From positions 682,001 through 746,000 of the forward strand of contig NZ_MTQN01000011.1 of NCBI RefSeq assembly GCF_001984195.1: DNA of 64,000 nt. Direction: 5' to 3'. This document shows positions 42,525 to 51,900 of the stretch, in pieces (position 1 is the stretch's first letter; each line of letters starts with the position of its first letter). Made by a program: the position numbers and the translations under genes. This stretch comes from Kribbella sp. ALI-6-A (lineage in GTDB: Bacteria > Actinomycetota > Actinomycetes > Propionibacteriales > Kribbellaceae). The notes beneath the pieces were generated by a model that worked only from the letters and a program-made list of their open reading frames with translations, made no database searches and had not been told where the DNA came from.

Positions 42525-43581
42525 CGACCTCGACCGGCGGCGTGTCGGCAGCGACCTCACCCTGGCCGATGCCCATCTTCTCCTTGATCTTCTTCTCCAG
42601 CTCGTTGGCCAGATCGGGGTTGTCGCGCAGGAAGTTCCGCGCGTTCTCCCGGCCCTGGCCGAGCTGGTCGCTCTCGTAGGTGAACCAGGCGCCGGCCTTG
42701 CGGACGAAGCCCTGCTCGACGCCGAGGTCCAGCAGGCTGCCCTCGCGGCTGATGCCCTGGCCGTAGATGATGTCGAACTCGGCCTGCTTGAACGGCGGGG
42801 CCACCTTGTTCTTCACGACCTTGACCCGGGTCCGGTTGCCGACGAAGTCGGTACCGTCCTTCAGCGACTCGATCCGGCGGACGTCCAGCCGGACCGACGC
42901 GTAGAACTTCAGCGCCTTACCACCGGTCGTGGTCTCCGGGGAGCCGAACATCACGCCGATCTTCTCGCGCAGCTGGTTGATGAAGATCGCGGTGGTGTTG
43001 GTCCCGCTGACCGCACCGGTCATCTTGCGCAGCGCCTGGCTCATCAGCCGGGCCTGCAGACCGACGTGGCTGTCACCCATCTCGCCCTCGATCTCGGCCC
43101 GCGGCACCAGCGCGGCCACCGAGTCGATCACGACGATGTCGATCGCGCCGGAGCGGATCAGCATGTCGGCGATCTCCAGCGCCTGCTCACCGGAGTCGGG
43201 CTGGGAGATCAGCAGGGCGTCGGTGTCCACGCCGAGCTTGCGGGCGTAGTCGGGGTCGAGCGCGTGCTCGGCGTCGATGAAGGCGGCGATACCGCCGGCC
43301 CGCTGGGCGTTGGCGACGGCGTGCAGCGCAACGGTGGTCTTACCCGACGACTCCGGACCGTAGATCTCCACCACGCGACCGCGCGGCAGCCCGCCGATCC
43401 CCAGCGCGACGTCGAGCGCGATCGACCCGGTCGGGATGACCTCGATCGGCGCCCTGCCCTGCTCACCCAGCCGCATCACGGAGCCCTTGCCGCACTGCCG
43501 CTCGATCTGCGTCAGCGCGGTCGCCAGCGCCTTCTCGCGATCCGCCGCGGCCCGCTCCGCACTCGCTGCTGCACCAGCCAT
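42511..43581 (-). CDS. recA: RecA recombinase
   Basis: 356 residues, full length. Walker A GPESSGKT near residue 70, Walker [21 protein letters not shown]2 region and the usual [20 protein letters not shown] are present. It forms filaments on single-stranded DNA, exchanges strands and triggers LexA self-cleavage. ATG 43581 has AGGTGG upstream. Two promoters are visible: a RecA-NDp-type (43658-43680) and a LexA-controlled one (43745-43774). No intein. Confidence 0.98.
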   Translation of the reverse strand: MAGAAASAERAAADREKALATALTQIERQCGKGSVMRLGEQGRAPIEVIPTGSIALDVALGIGGLPRGRVVEIYGPESSGKTTVALHAVANAQRAGGIAAFIDAEHALDPDYARKLGVDTDALLISQPDSGEQALEIADMLIRSGAIDIVVIDSVAALVPRAEIEGEMGDSHVGLQARLMSQALRKMTGAVSGTNTTAIFINQLREKIGVMFGSPETTTGGKALKFYASVRLDVRRIESLKDGTDFVGNRTRVKVVKNKVAPPFKQAEFDIIYGQGISREGSLLDLGVEQGFVRKAGAWFTYESDQLGQGRENARNFLRDNPDLANELEKKIKEKMGIGQGEVAADTPPVEVDVDF

Positions 43582-43657
43582 CTGACTGCCACCTGACCCA
43601 TCTAGTCGTTTCGGACCGCTGACCCAGCCGCCCGGAGGAATTTCGTTGTCGTCAGTG

Positions 43658-43680
43658 AAGGTATGGGTTGCCACCGACAA
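43658..43680 (-). promoter_or_regulatory. RecA-NDp-type (ClgR-dependent, LexA-independent) promoter of recA
   Basis: On the minus strand TTGTCGGTG (43672-43680), eight bases, TACCTT (43658-43663). This matches the mycobacterial RecA-NDp consensus TTGTCRGTG-N8-TANNNT at every fixed position. Confidence 0.85.
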
Positions 43681-43744
43681 TTTCCGAAGCGGTCCTGAAT
43701 CTGTGGACAACTCCGGGCCCCGCCTGCGAAACCCGTACGGCACA

Positions 43745-43774
43745 AAATAACCCGAACACGTGTTCGAATCCCAA
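43745..43774 (-). promoter_or_regulatory. LexA (SOS) box in the distal recA promoter
   Basis: CGAACACGTGTTCG (43753-43766) is a perfect palindromic actinobacterial SOS box. It lies in the 18-bp spacer between TTGGGA (43769-43774) and TTATTT (43745-43750), so LexA binding would block polymerase. It is also 59 bases from the divergent start at 43825. Confidence 0.93.
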
Positions 43775-43824
43775 CTGACACGCCGACAACTCCCGAGAAC
43801 CCGGCGGCACCTACGCTGGCCGAC

Positions 43825-44616
43825 GTGACAGACCGTCCCGACGTCCCCGACTCCGCCGTCGTCCTCGCGCTCAGCCGGGTCGAGTTCGGCATCGACTCGG
43901 TGCTCGACGCGCTCCGCACCCAGGACCCGTTCGGCATCCGCAGCATCCTGACCGAGTACTCCGCCCAGGAGCAACCCAACCTCGCCGAGAAGGCGCTCAT
44001 CCTGACCATCGACCGCCTGCTCCGGATGAGGGTGCCCGGTCACGCCGAGTGGCCGACCCTCCCGCTGGCCGAGCGCTGCGACTGGTGGGTCGAGCGGCTG
44101 GGTGGGTTCGCCGCGGTCATCGCGGGACTCCCCCGGCTCAGTGGTGCGGCCGCGGACGCGCTGCCGATCAAGGACACCCTCGGCGCCGCAGTACAGGCGA
44201 TGGTGATCGGTGCCGTCTGCCGCGAGTACGGCGTGGAGGCGCACGCGGACCGTACGGCGGTGATCGCCCGGGTCCTGACCAACCGGCCGATCACCCCTGA
44301 CGACGTGCTCCGGTACGACGACCCGACGCAGGCCGGCCAGGACGTGGCCAAGCAACTGGGTCTCGGCGACGACTCCGGGGAGCGCGGCCTGCGCCAGGGA
44401 GTCCGGCTCGTGTGGCGGATCTCCAAGCTGTTCGGCGGACTCGGCGAGGTCTTCGAGGACCGCCCGCGCGGCAGCCTCGGCGCACGGGCCATCGGCAAGC
44501 TCCCGGGCGTCGGTGTGGTCGGCGGCTTCTTCGACGAGCGCAAGGGCATCCGCAAGGCCGCATACGCCGCCGCGGACCTGCTGACCAGCAGCGTGTTCCG
44601 CGTCAAGCCGGTCTGA
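43825..44616 (+). CDS. Conserved hypothetical protein, EcsC-like
   Basis: 263 residues. The segments [20 protein letters not shown] and [20 protein letters not shown], plus [20 protein letters not shown] near the C-terminus, are arranged as in EcsC-family proteins (peripheral membrane proteins of unknown role). No signal peptide or clear membrane helix. GTG 43825 is preceded by TACGCT with seven bases between, so it is probably leaderless. It diverges from recA; the LexA box is upstream of its -35 region. Confidence 0.65.
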   Translation: MTDRPDVPDSAVVLALSRVEFGIDSVLDALRTQDPFGIRSILTEYSAQEQPNLAEKALILTIDRLLRMRVPGHAEWPTLPLAERCDWWVERLGGFAAVIAGLPRLSGAAADALPIKDTLGAAVQAMVIGAVCREYGVEAHADRTAVIARVLTNRPITPDDVLRYDDPTQAGQDVAKQLGLGDDSGERGLRQGVRLVWRISKLFGGLGEVFEDRPRGSLGARAIGKLPGVGVVGGFFDERKGIRKAAYAAADLLTSSVFRVKPV

Positions 44617-44691
44617 CCCGCCGCGAAGGCGGGCAACCACGACGACCAGCTGCACCTGTGCGAGCTCGGTCCGCGCTGGGATGATCGGGCC

Positions 44692-45258
44692 ATGAGTTCG
44701 TCGATCAGCATCGTCCGGCCGGACCCCACCTGGGCGGCACAGTTCGCCAAGACCGCGGAGACCATCCGCAGGATCGTCGGCGACACCGTCACCCGGATCG
44801 ACCACATCGGCTCCACCTCCGTTCCCGGTCTGGCGGCCAAGGACGTGCTCGACATCCAGGCGACGGTCGCCGGCGAACCCCAGCTCGACGACGCCGCAGA
44901 GCTGCTCGTCGCCGCCGATTGGGAGCTCAGACCGCCCCGCCGCGACCATCCGGTTCCGGGGTTACCGACGGAGGAGCTGCAGTGGGTCAAGCGGCTCGTC
45001 GTCGAACCGATGTACCGCCGCCGGGTCAACCTCCACATCCGGATCGAGGGCCACGCCAACCAGCGGTACGCGTTGCTCTTCCGCGACTACCTGCGCGCCC
45101 ACCCGGACACGGCAGCGGCGTACGGCATGTTCAAGGAGCGAGCGGCCGCTCTGCCGTTCGAGACCGTCGGCGAGTACGCCGACCTGAAGGATCCCGTCTG
45201 CGACCTGATCTACCTGCCGGCCGAGGAGTGGGCCGCGCGGACCGGCTGGACTCCGTAG
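44692..45258 (+). CDS. GrpB/UPF0157-family nucleotidyltransferase-like protein
   Basis: 188 residues. [21 protein letters not shown] is the nucleotidyltransferase-like GS-x(n)-D-x-D motif of the GrpB family; [20 protein letters not shown] is the family's C-terminal helix. Function not established. ATG 44692 follows the EcsC-like gene by 75 bases on the same strand. It precedes the MMPL transporter. Confidence 0.88.
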   Translation: MSSSISIVRPDPTWAAQFAKTAETIRRIVGDTVTRIDHIGSTSVPGLAAKDVLDIQATVAGEPQLDDAAELLVAADWELRPPRRDHPVPGLPTEELQWVKRLVVEPMYRRRVNLHIRIEGHANQRYALLFRDYLRAHPDTAAAYGMFKERAAALPFETVGEYADLKDPVCDLIYLPAEEWAARTGWTP

Positions 45259-45400
45259 CTGTCCCGCACAGCGTGACCGCAGTACTACTCCGGGCTCGTT
45301 GACGCCTCCTGCGGGCAGCGAGCACGCTGGATCGCGGGGTGCCGTCGTCGTTGACCCGGCGGACGGCGGGCGGGCGGTCGCCCCGGGGGGCGTGATCGGA

Positions 45401-47518
45401 GTGAGCGGAATCGGCCGGCTCGCGGCGTTGCCGTGCGGCAAGGTGTCCAAGTGGGTCGTCCTGGTGCTCTGGGTCGCCGCGATCGCGGTGTCCTTCAGCC
45501 CGGCCGGCAAGCTGACGGGTGCACAGGACAACGACGCGGTGTCCTGGTTGCCCGGCAACGCCGAGTCCACCGAGGTGCTGCAGGCAACGGCCCGGTTCAG
45601 CTCGCCGGACGAGATCCCGACCGTGCTGGTCTACGAGCGGCCCGCCGGACTGACGCCAGCGGACCAGCAGGCCGTCGCCGCCGACGTCACGGCGTACGGC
45701 GAACTGCAGGACGTCGACCGGGAGGTGATCGGTCCGATCCCCTCCGAGGACGGCCAGGCGCTGCAGGTGATCGTGCCGATCAACGCGGGCTCCGGCGGTT
45801 GGGAGACGCTTGGCGAGCGGGTCGCCGACCTCCAACGGATTGCCGCCGACCGGCCTGACGGGTTGAGCTTCCACGTCACTGGGCCGGGCGGGACCGCCGC
45901 CGACTCGCAGAAGGCGTTCGAGGGCATCGACGGCAAGCTGCTCTACTCGGCGGCCGCGGTGGTCGTCGTGATCCTGCTGCTCACCTACCGCAGCCCGGTG
46001 CTCTGGCTGCTCCCCCTGATCTCGGCGGGGACCGCTCTGTTCGCGGCCCAGGCCGTTGTCTACCTCCTGGCGTCCAGAGCCGACCTGACGGTGAACGCGC
46101 AGAGCGCGGGAATCCTCACTGTGCTGGTGTTCGGCGCCGGGACGGATTACGCCTTGCTGCTGGTCGCCCGCTACCGCGAGGAGCTACGCAGGCACGAGGA
46201 CCGGCACGAGGCGATGGCGTTCGCCCTCCACCGGTCCGGACCGGCGATCGTTGCCTCCGGCTCCACTGTGGTCGCCGGCATGCTCTGCTTGCTGCTGGCA
46301 TCGATGAACTCGACCAGCGGACTCGGTCCGGTTGCAGCGGTAGGCATCGTTGTTGCCCTGCTGGCCATGCTCACCCTGCTGCCCGCACTGCTCGTCATCT
46401 GCGGCCGCTGGGTCTTCTGGCCGTTGCGGCCGACCTACGGCTCCGCGGACCACACCGAGACGAGCATCTGGGGCCGGATCGGTCGCCGAATTGCGGTCCG
46501 GCCCCGGCTGACCTGGGTGACCACCACAGTCCTGCTGGGCGCGGCCGCGCTCGGCATGCTGTCGCTGAACCCGGACGGGCTGTCCAACGAAGAGTCCTTC
46601 ACCGGTACGCCGGACTCGGTGATCGGCGAGCGGATCGTCGCCGCACACTTCCCCGCCGGGGCCGGCAATCCGCTGGTTGTCGTGAGCAACGCAGACCAGG
46701 CCTCCGCCGTCAGTGCTGCGCTGGAGTCGACTCAAGGCGTCGCGGCAGTGGCTGAACCGCGGACGTCGGACGGGCTGGCCTACATCGAGGGAACGCTGCA
46801 GGCTCCGGCCGACAGCCAGGCCGCGAAGGACACGGTCGATCGCGCCCGAGCCGCCGTCCACGCGGTGCCGAACGCCGATGCGCTCGTCGGCGGCGGTACG
46901 GCGATCCTGCTGGACACGCAGCGAGCCGCCGACCGCGACAACAAGGTCATCATCCCCGCCGTACTGGTGGTGGTCCTGCTGATCCTCGCGGTGCTGCTGC
47001 GGTCGCTGCTGGCTCCCGTACTGCTCGTGGCGACCGTCGTACTGTCGTTCGCGGCCGCGCTCGGGATCAGCTCGCTGATCTTCACCCAGGTGCTCGGGTT
47101 CGAAGGGGCGGACTCGTCGCTGCCGCTGTTCGTTTTCGTCTTCCTGGTGGCGCTGGGCATCGACTACAACATCTTCCTGATGACCCGGGTGCACGAGGAG
47201 GCCAAGCAGCACGGGACCCGGCGTGGCGCGCTGATCGGAGTCGCCGCGACCGGTGGGGTGATCACCTCGGCCGGGCTGGTGCTGGCCGGGACGTTCGCGG
47301 TGCTGGCGACGCTGCCGCTGGTGGCGTTCGCGGAGATCGGGATCGCGGTGGCGCTCGGCGTACTGCTGGACACGATCGTGGTCCGGTCGGTGCTGGTGAC
47401 CGCGCTGAACCTCGACATCGGCCGGCACCTGTGGTGGCCGAGCAAGCTGGCACAGCGGCGTGACCCAGAGCCGGAGGCGCCGATGCCCGAGCCGGAAACG
47501 ACTCTGGCGAGCAGCTAG
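45401..47518 (+). CDS. MMPL-family RND transporter
   Basis: 705 residues. Two MMPL membrane domains, each with six helices, separated by a periplasmic loop: first domain with FGAGTDYALLLVARYREELR (residues about 245), second with FLVALGIDYNIFLMTRVHEE (about 580). The paired GTDYALL / GIDYNIF motifs carry the proton-relay Asp-Tyr pairs of MmpL proteins. It exports lipids or hydrophobic compounds. GTG 45401 is chosen as it opens just before the first helix with a GGGGGG site nearby; TTG at 45299 would add 34 residues of unlike composition. Confidence 0.9.
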   Translation: MSGIGRLAALPCGKVSKWVVLVLWVAAIAVSFSPAGKLTGAQDNDAVSWLPGNAESTEVLQATARFSSPDEIPTVLVYERPAGLTPADQQAVAADVTAYGELQDVDREVIGPIPSEDGQALQVIVPINAGSGGWETLGERVADLQRIAADRPDGLSFHVTGPGGTAADSQKAFEGIDGKLLYSAAAVVVVILLLTYRSPVLWLLPLISAGTALFAAQAVVYLLASRADLTVNAQSAGILTVLVFGAGTDYALLLVARYREELRRHEDRHEAMAFALHRSGPAIVASGSTVVAGMLCLLLASMNSTSGLGPVAAVGIVVALLAMLTLLPALLVICGRWVFWPLRPTYGSADHTETSIWGRIGRRIAVRPRLTWVTTTVLLGAAALGMLSLNPDGLSNEESFTGTPDSVIGERIVAAHFPAGAGNPLVVVSNADQASAVSAALESTQGVAAVAEPRTSDGLAYIEGTLQAPADSQAAKDTVDRARAAVHAVPNADALVGGGTAILLDTQRAADRDNKVIIPAVLVVVLLILAVLLRSLLAPVLLVATVVLSFAAALGISSLIFTQVLGFEGADSSLPLFVFVFLVALGIDYNIFLMTRVHEEAKQHGTRRGALIGVAATGGVITSAGLVLAGTFAVLATLPLVAFAEIGIAVALGVLLDTIVVRSVLVTALNLDIGRHLWWPSKLAQRRDPEPEAPMPEPETTLASS

Positions 47519-47536
47519 GTTCGGCTGCTCGCCAGA
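47503..47536 (+). terminator. Intrinsic terminator spanning the MMPL stop codon
   Basis: TCTGGCGAGCAGC (47503-47515) pairs perfectly with GCTGCTCGCCAGA (47524-47536), 13 bp, with the stop codon TAG in the loop. It also faces the convergent DUF3046 gene, so it may stop transcription from both directions. Confidence 0.85.
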
Positions 47537-47553
47537 AGTGCGTGGACTACTCG

Positions 47554-47748
47554 TCAGCGTTCGTTGGGCGGGAGCTGGAGGTGCGCCCAGACGGCCCGCC
47601 AGACCGTCTTGGCGTGCTCGCCCTCGGCCAGCGCTTCGGCAACCGTTCGGCCGCCGAGGCCGCTGATCACCTGCGTCTCGGCCCAGGTTCGCGAGTACGC
47701 CGGGCCGAGCGCGTTGTCCATCCGGTCCCAGAATTCGGTGAGCCTCAT
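47554..47748 (-). CDS. DUF3046 protein
   Basis: 64 residues: MRLTEFWDRMDNALGPAYSR, then ISGLGGRTVAEALAEGEHAK and a Trp-rich end. This is the DUF3046 family, which is usually found next to recA in actinobacteria; here three accessory genes separate them. Function unknown. ATG 47748 overlaps the lppM-like stop as ATGA, so it is translated with that gene. Confidence 0.92.
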   Translation of the reverse strand: MRLTEFWDRMDNALGPAYSRTWAETQVISGLGGRTVAEALAEGEHAKTVWRAVWAHLQLPPNER

Positions 47749-48830
47749 GCCCGCCCGTCATCCTGCGGGGGTCGGCCCCAGCCCGGCTGCTGCCCCTGCG
47801 GCGGCTGCCCCTGCTGAGGAGGCTGACCCTGCTGAGGAGGCTGTCCCGGCTGCGGCGGCTGGCCCCAGCCACCCTGCTGCTGCGGGGGCTGCTGCTGGTG
47901 CGGGGGCTGGCCCCAGCCCTGCCCACCCTGCTGCGGCGGGCCCTGCTGACCACCCCACTGGCCGGGCTGACCCTGCTGCGGCTGCCCCGGGTACTGCGGC
48001 TGGCCCGGGTACTGCGGACCACCGGGCGGCCCGTACTGCTGCCCCTGCGGACCCGGCTGACCGTACGGCCCCGGCTGCTGTCCGTACTGACCGGGACCCT
48101 GCGGACCGCCGTACTGCGGACCCTGCGGACCCCACTGGCCCGGCTGCCCCGGGTACTGCCCGTATTGGCCGCCACCCGGGTACGGCTGCTGCTTGTTGCG
48201 GCTCCGCAGCACGAAGAACACCGCCGCGGCCGCGGCCAGGAGCACCAGGACGATGATCAGGATGATCGCCCAGACCGGGAACGAACTGCCGGCCTCCGAG
48301 GTCAGCGAAACCTTGCCGAGCTTGTCCAGGCTGTCGTACGTCGCGGTGCGGCCGCTGATCTGCGCGCCGTCGTCGTGCTCGATGATCTTGCCCGGCATGG
48401 TGATCTTGAAGTTGATCACCGGCTGCTGGACGCTGTCCGGGAGCTCCCGGCTCAGGCTGCTGTCCTTGACGCTGACGACGAACTTGTCGCCGTCCTTGCG
48501 GAAGCCGACGCCGCTGGTCGTGGAGGTGCCCATGTCGGCGAACGACACGCCGTCGAACGAACACTCCGAGCCCACGTACTTGTCGTCTTCGAACGGCTTG
48601 CAGCTGACACCTTCGGTCGCGGTCTTCGTGATCCCGGTGTCGATCTGCTTGCGGATGGCGTCCAGCGACTGACCGCTGGACTCGACCAACTGCTTGTCGA
48701 CGCCGAGCTTCATGCTGCCCGAGACCGTCTCGTTCGAGTTCACCTTGAAGTCGGCGTCGAGCTTCACGCATCCGGTCAGACCGACCAGACACGCGACGAC
48801 GACCAGCGCCATGCGCAAGCGGTTCTTCAT
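47745..48830 (-). CDS. LppM-like lipoprotein with PGQ-rich cytosolic tail
   Basis: 361 residues. The signal ends in lipobox LVGLTGC (Cys at residue 21). Residues 22-200 are the LppM (DUF3153-like) domain (KLDADFKVNSNETVSGSMKL). A membrane helix (VWAIILIIVLVLLAAAAAVF) near 205-230 is followed by a Pro/Gly/Gln tail of QYGQYPGQPGQWGPQ-like repeats. In mycobacteria LppM is linked to glycolipid trafficking. ATG 48830 begins the signal. Coupled to DUF3046. Confidence 0.88.
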   Translation of the reverse strand: MKNRLRMALVVVACLVGLTGCVKLDADFKVNSNETVSGSMKLGVDKQLVESSGQSLDAIRKQIDTGITKTATEGVSCKPFEDDKYVGSECSFDGVSFADMGTSTTSGVGFRKDGDKFVVSVKDSSLSRELPDSVQQPVINFKITMPGKIIEHDDGAQISGRTATYDSLDKLGKVSLTSEAGSSFPVWAIILIIVLVLLAAAAAVFFVLRSRNKQQPYPGGGQYGQYPGQPGQWGPQGPQYGGPQGPGQYGQQPGPYGQPGPQGQQYGPPGGPQYPGQPQYPGQPQQGQPGQWGGQQGPPQQGGQGWGQPPHQQQPPQQQGGWGQPPQPGQPPQQGQPPQQGQPPQGQQPGWGRPPQDDGRA

Positions 48831-48920
48831 GGCGCAGATCATTCCAGACCAGGGGGACACCACGCGTCCGGGCTCCGGTCCGTGCCGCGCCGCGCGAAAC
48901 TGTCGGAGCGACCCGGCAAG

Positions 48921-51900
48921 ATGGACAGCGTGCAGAAGTCCACCGCGCTCAGCCGCTTCTCGCCCGCGACCCGGGCGTGGTTCGGCGACGTCTTCGAGGC
49001 GGCCACCCCGGCCCAGCTGGAGGCGTGGGACGCGATCACCGCGGGCCGGGACGCGCTGGTCGTCGCGCCGACCGGTTCCGGCAAGACGCTGGCCGCCTTC
49101 CTGTGGGCGCTGGACCGGCTGGCCACCACTCCCCCACCGGACGACCCGAAGCTGCGCTGCCGAGTGCTCTACGTCTCACCGCTGAAGGCTCTCGCGGTCG
49201 ACGTCGAGCGCAACCTGCGCGCCCCGCTGATCGGCATCCGGGAGACCGCCCGCCGGCTCGGTGAGGCGCCGATCGACGTCGAGGTCGCGGTCCGCTCCGG
49301 CGACACCCCGGCGAGCGAGCGGCGCAAGTTCGCGACCAAGCCGGCCGACGTACTGATCACGACGCCGGAGTCCTTGTTCCTGCTGCTCACGTCGCAGGCG
49401 CGGGAGTCGCTGCGTGGTGTCGAAACGGTGATCATCGACGAGGTGCACGCGGTCGCCGGGACGAAGCGCGGCGCGCACATGGCGCTCACGCTGGAGCGGC
49501 TGGACGCGCTGCTGCCCAAGCCGGCCCAGCGGATCGGGTTGTCGGCGACGGTCCGGCCGGTCGAGGAGGTCGCCCGGTTCCTCGGCGGCGAGCGGCCGGT
49601 GACCGTGGTCCAGCCGAAGTTCACCAAGCAGTGGGACCTGAGCGTCGTCGTACCGGTCGAGGACATGGCCGAACTGGCGAACACCGAGATCGAAACCTCC
49701 GGCTCGGCGGCCGGCGCACCGAAGCACGCGTCGATCTGGCCGCACGTCGAGGAGCACGTCTTCGACCTGATTTCCGAGCACCGCTCGACGATCGTCTTCT
49801 CCAACTCGCGCCGCCTGGCCGAGCGGCTCACCGCCCGGCTCAACGAGATCGCCGCCGAGCGAGCCGAACTCGAACTGCCCGACGTCGGGTCGCCGGCGCA
49901 GCTGATGGCGCAGTCAGGCGCGTCGCTGGCCGCGCCGCCGTTGATCGCCAGGGCGCACCACGGATCGGTCAGCAAGGAGCAGCGCGCGCTGATCGAGGCC
50001 GACCTGAAGTCCGGGCGGCTGCCGTGCGTGGTCGCGACGAGCAGCCTGGAGCTCGGTATCGACATGGGCGCGGTCGACCTGGTCATCCAGGTGGAGGCGC
50101 CGCCGTCGGTCGCCAGCGGTCTGCAGCGGGTCGGGCGCGCCGGTCACCAGGTCGGGGCGACGTCGCGCGGGGTGCTGTTCCCGAAGTTCCGCGGCGACCT
50201 GGTAGACACGGCCGTAGTGGTCCAGCGGATGCGCGACGGGCTGATCGAGAGCCTGCACATCCCGGCCAACCCGCTCGACGTGCTCGCCCAGCAGATCGTC
50301 TCGATCGTTGCCCTCGACACCGTTGACGTCGACGAGCTGTACACGCTGGTCCGCCGGTGCGCACCGTTCGCGACCTTGCCGCGCTCGGCGTACGACGGGG
50401 TGCTGGACATGTTGTCGGGGCGCTACCCGTCGGACGAGTTCGCGGAGCTGCGGCCGCGGATCGTCTTCGACCGGGTCAGCGGGGAGATCTCCGGCCGGCC
50501 AGGGGCGCAGCGGCTCGCGGTCACCAGCGGCGGGACGATCCCCGATCGTGGGCTCTTCGGGGTCTTCCTGGTCGGCGAGTCGACCAACCACCGGGTCGGC
50601 GAGCTGGACGAGGAGATGGTCTACGAGTCGCGTGTGGGCGATGTGTTCACGCTCGGCGCGTCCAGTTGGCGGATCGAGGACATCACGCACGACCGCGTTC
50701 TCGTCTCGCCGGCGCCCGGTCAACCCGGGCGGCTGCCGTTCTGGAAGGGCGACGCGGTCGGGCGACCGGCCGAGCTCGGAGCGGCGACCGGCGCGTTCGT
50801 TCGGACGATGGCTTCGCTGCCGCCGGCCAAGGCGATCAAGCGAGCCCGCGACGCCGGCCTCGACGAGTACGCGGCGAACAACCTGGTCGCCTACCTCGGT
50901 GAGCAGCGCGACGCGACCAGCCGGGTGCCGGACGACGTGACGATCGTGGTCGAGCGCTTCCGCGACGAGCTGGGCGACTGGCGGGTCTGCATCCATTCGC
51001 CGTACGGCGGTCAGGTGCACGGCCCATGGGCGCTGGCGATCGCGGCGCGGCTGCGCGAGCGGTACGGGATGGACGCCCAGTCGGTCTCGGGTGACGACGG
51101 GATCGTGCTGCGGCTGCCGGAGACCGACGAGCCACCGCCGGGCGCGGAGCTGGTGCTGTTCGATCCGGCGGAGATCGAGGACATGGTGACTGCCGAGGTC
51201 GGCGGGTCCGCCCTGTTCGCGGCGCGCTTCCGGGAGTGTGCCGCGCGGGCTCTGCTGCTTCCCCGGCGCAATCCGGGACGGCGTTCGCCGTTGTGGCAGC
51301 AGCGGCAGCGATCCGCGCAGCTGCTCAGTGTGGCCAGCAAGTACGGGTCGTTCCCGATCGTGCTGGAGACGCTGCGCGAGGTGCTGCAGGACGTCTACGA
51401 CCTGAATGCGCTGAAGGACCTGCTGACCGGGATCGGTGAGCGGCGGATCTCGGTGGTCGAGGTGGAGACTCCGGAGGCGTCGCCGTTCGCGAAGTCGCTG
51501 CTCTTCGGCTACGTCGGCGCCTTCATGTACGAGGGCGACGCACCGCTGGCGGAGAAGCGCGCGGCGGCACTGGCGCTCGACCAGAGCCTGCTGGCTGAGC
51601 TGCTCGGCCGGACGGAGTTGCGTGAGCTGCTCGACGCCGAGGTCGTACTGCGGACCGAGGCCGAGCTGCAGCGCTTGGCGGAGGATCGCCGGGCGCGCGA
51701 CGCCGAGGGGCTGTTCGACGTGCTGCGGCTGGTCGGTCCGCTGTCGTTGCACGAAGCCTCGCAGCGCTGTGTGGACGGGTCCGATGCGGAAGCTTGGCTG
51801 ACGGACTTGGCCGCGGCTCGCCGGGTCGTCCGGGTTCGCGTCGCGGGCGAGCACCGGTGGGCAGTCGTCGAGGACGTTGCCCGCCTGCGTGACGCGCTCG

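Noticed and set aside
46184-48175. Minus-strand frame opposite the MMPL gene
   Set aside because: Ser/Arg-rich shadow; the plus strand has paired MMPL motifs and a terminator.
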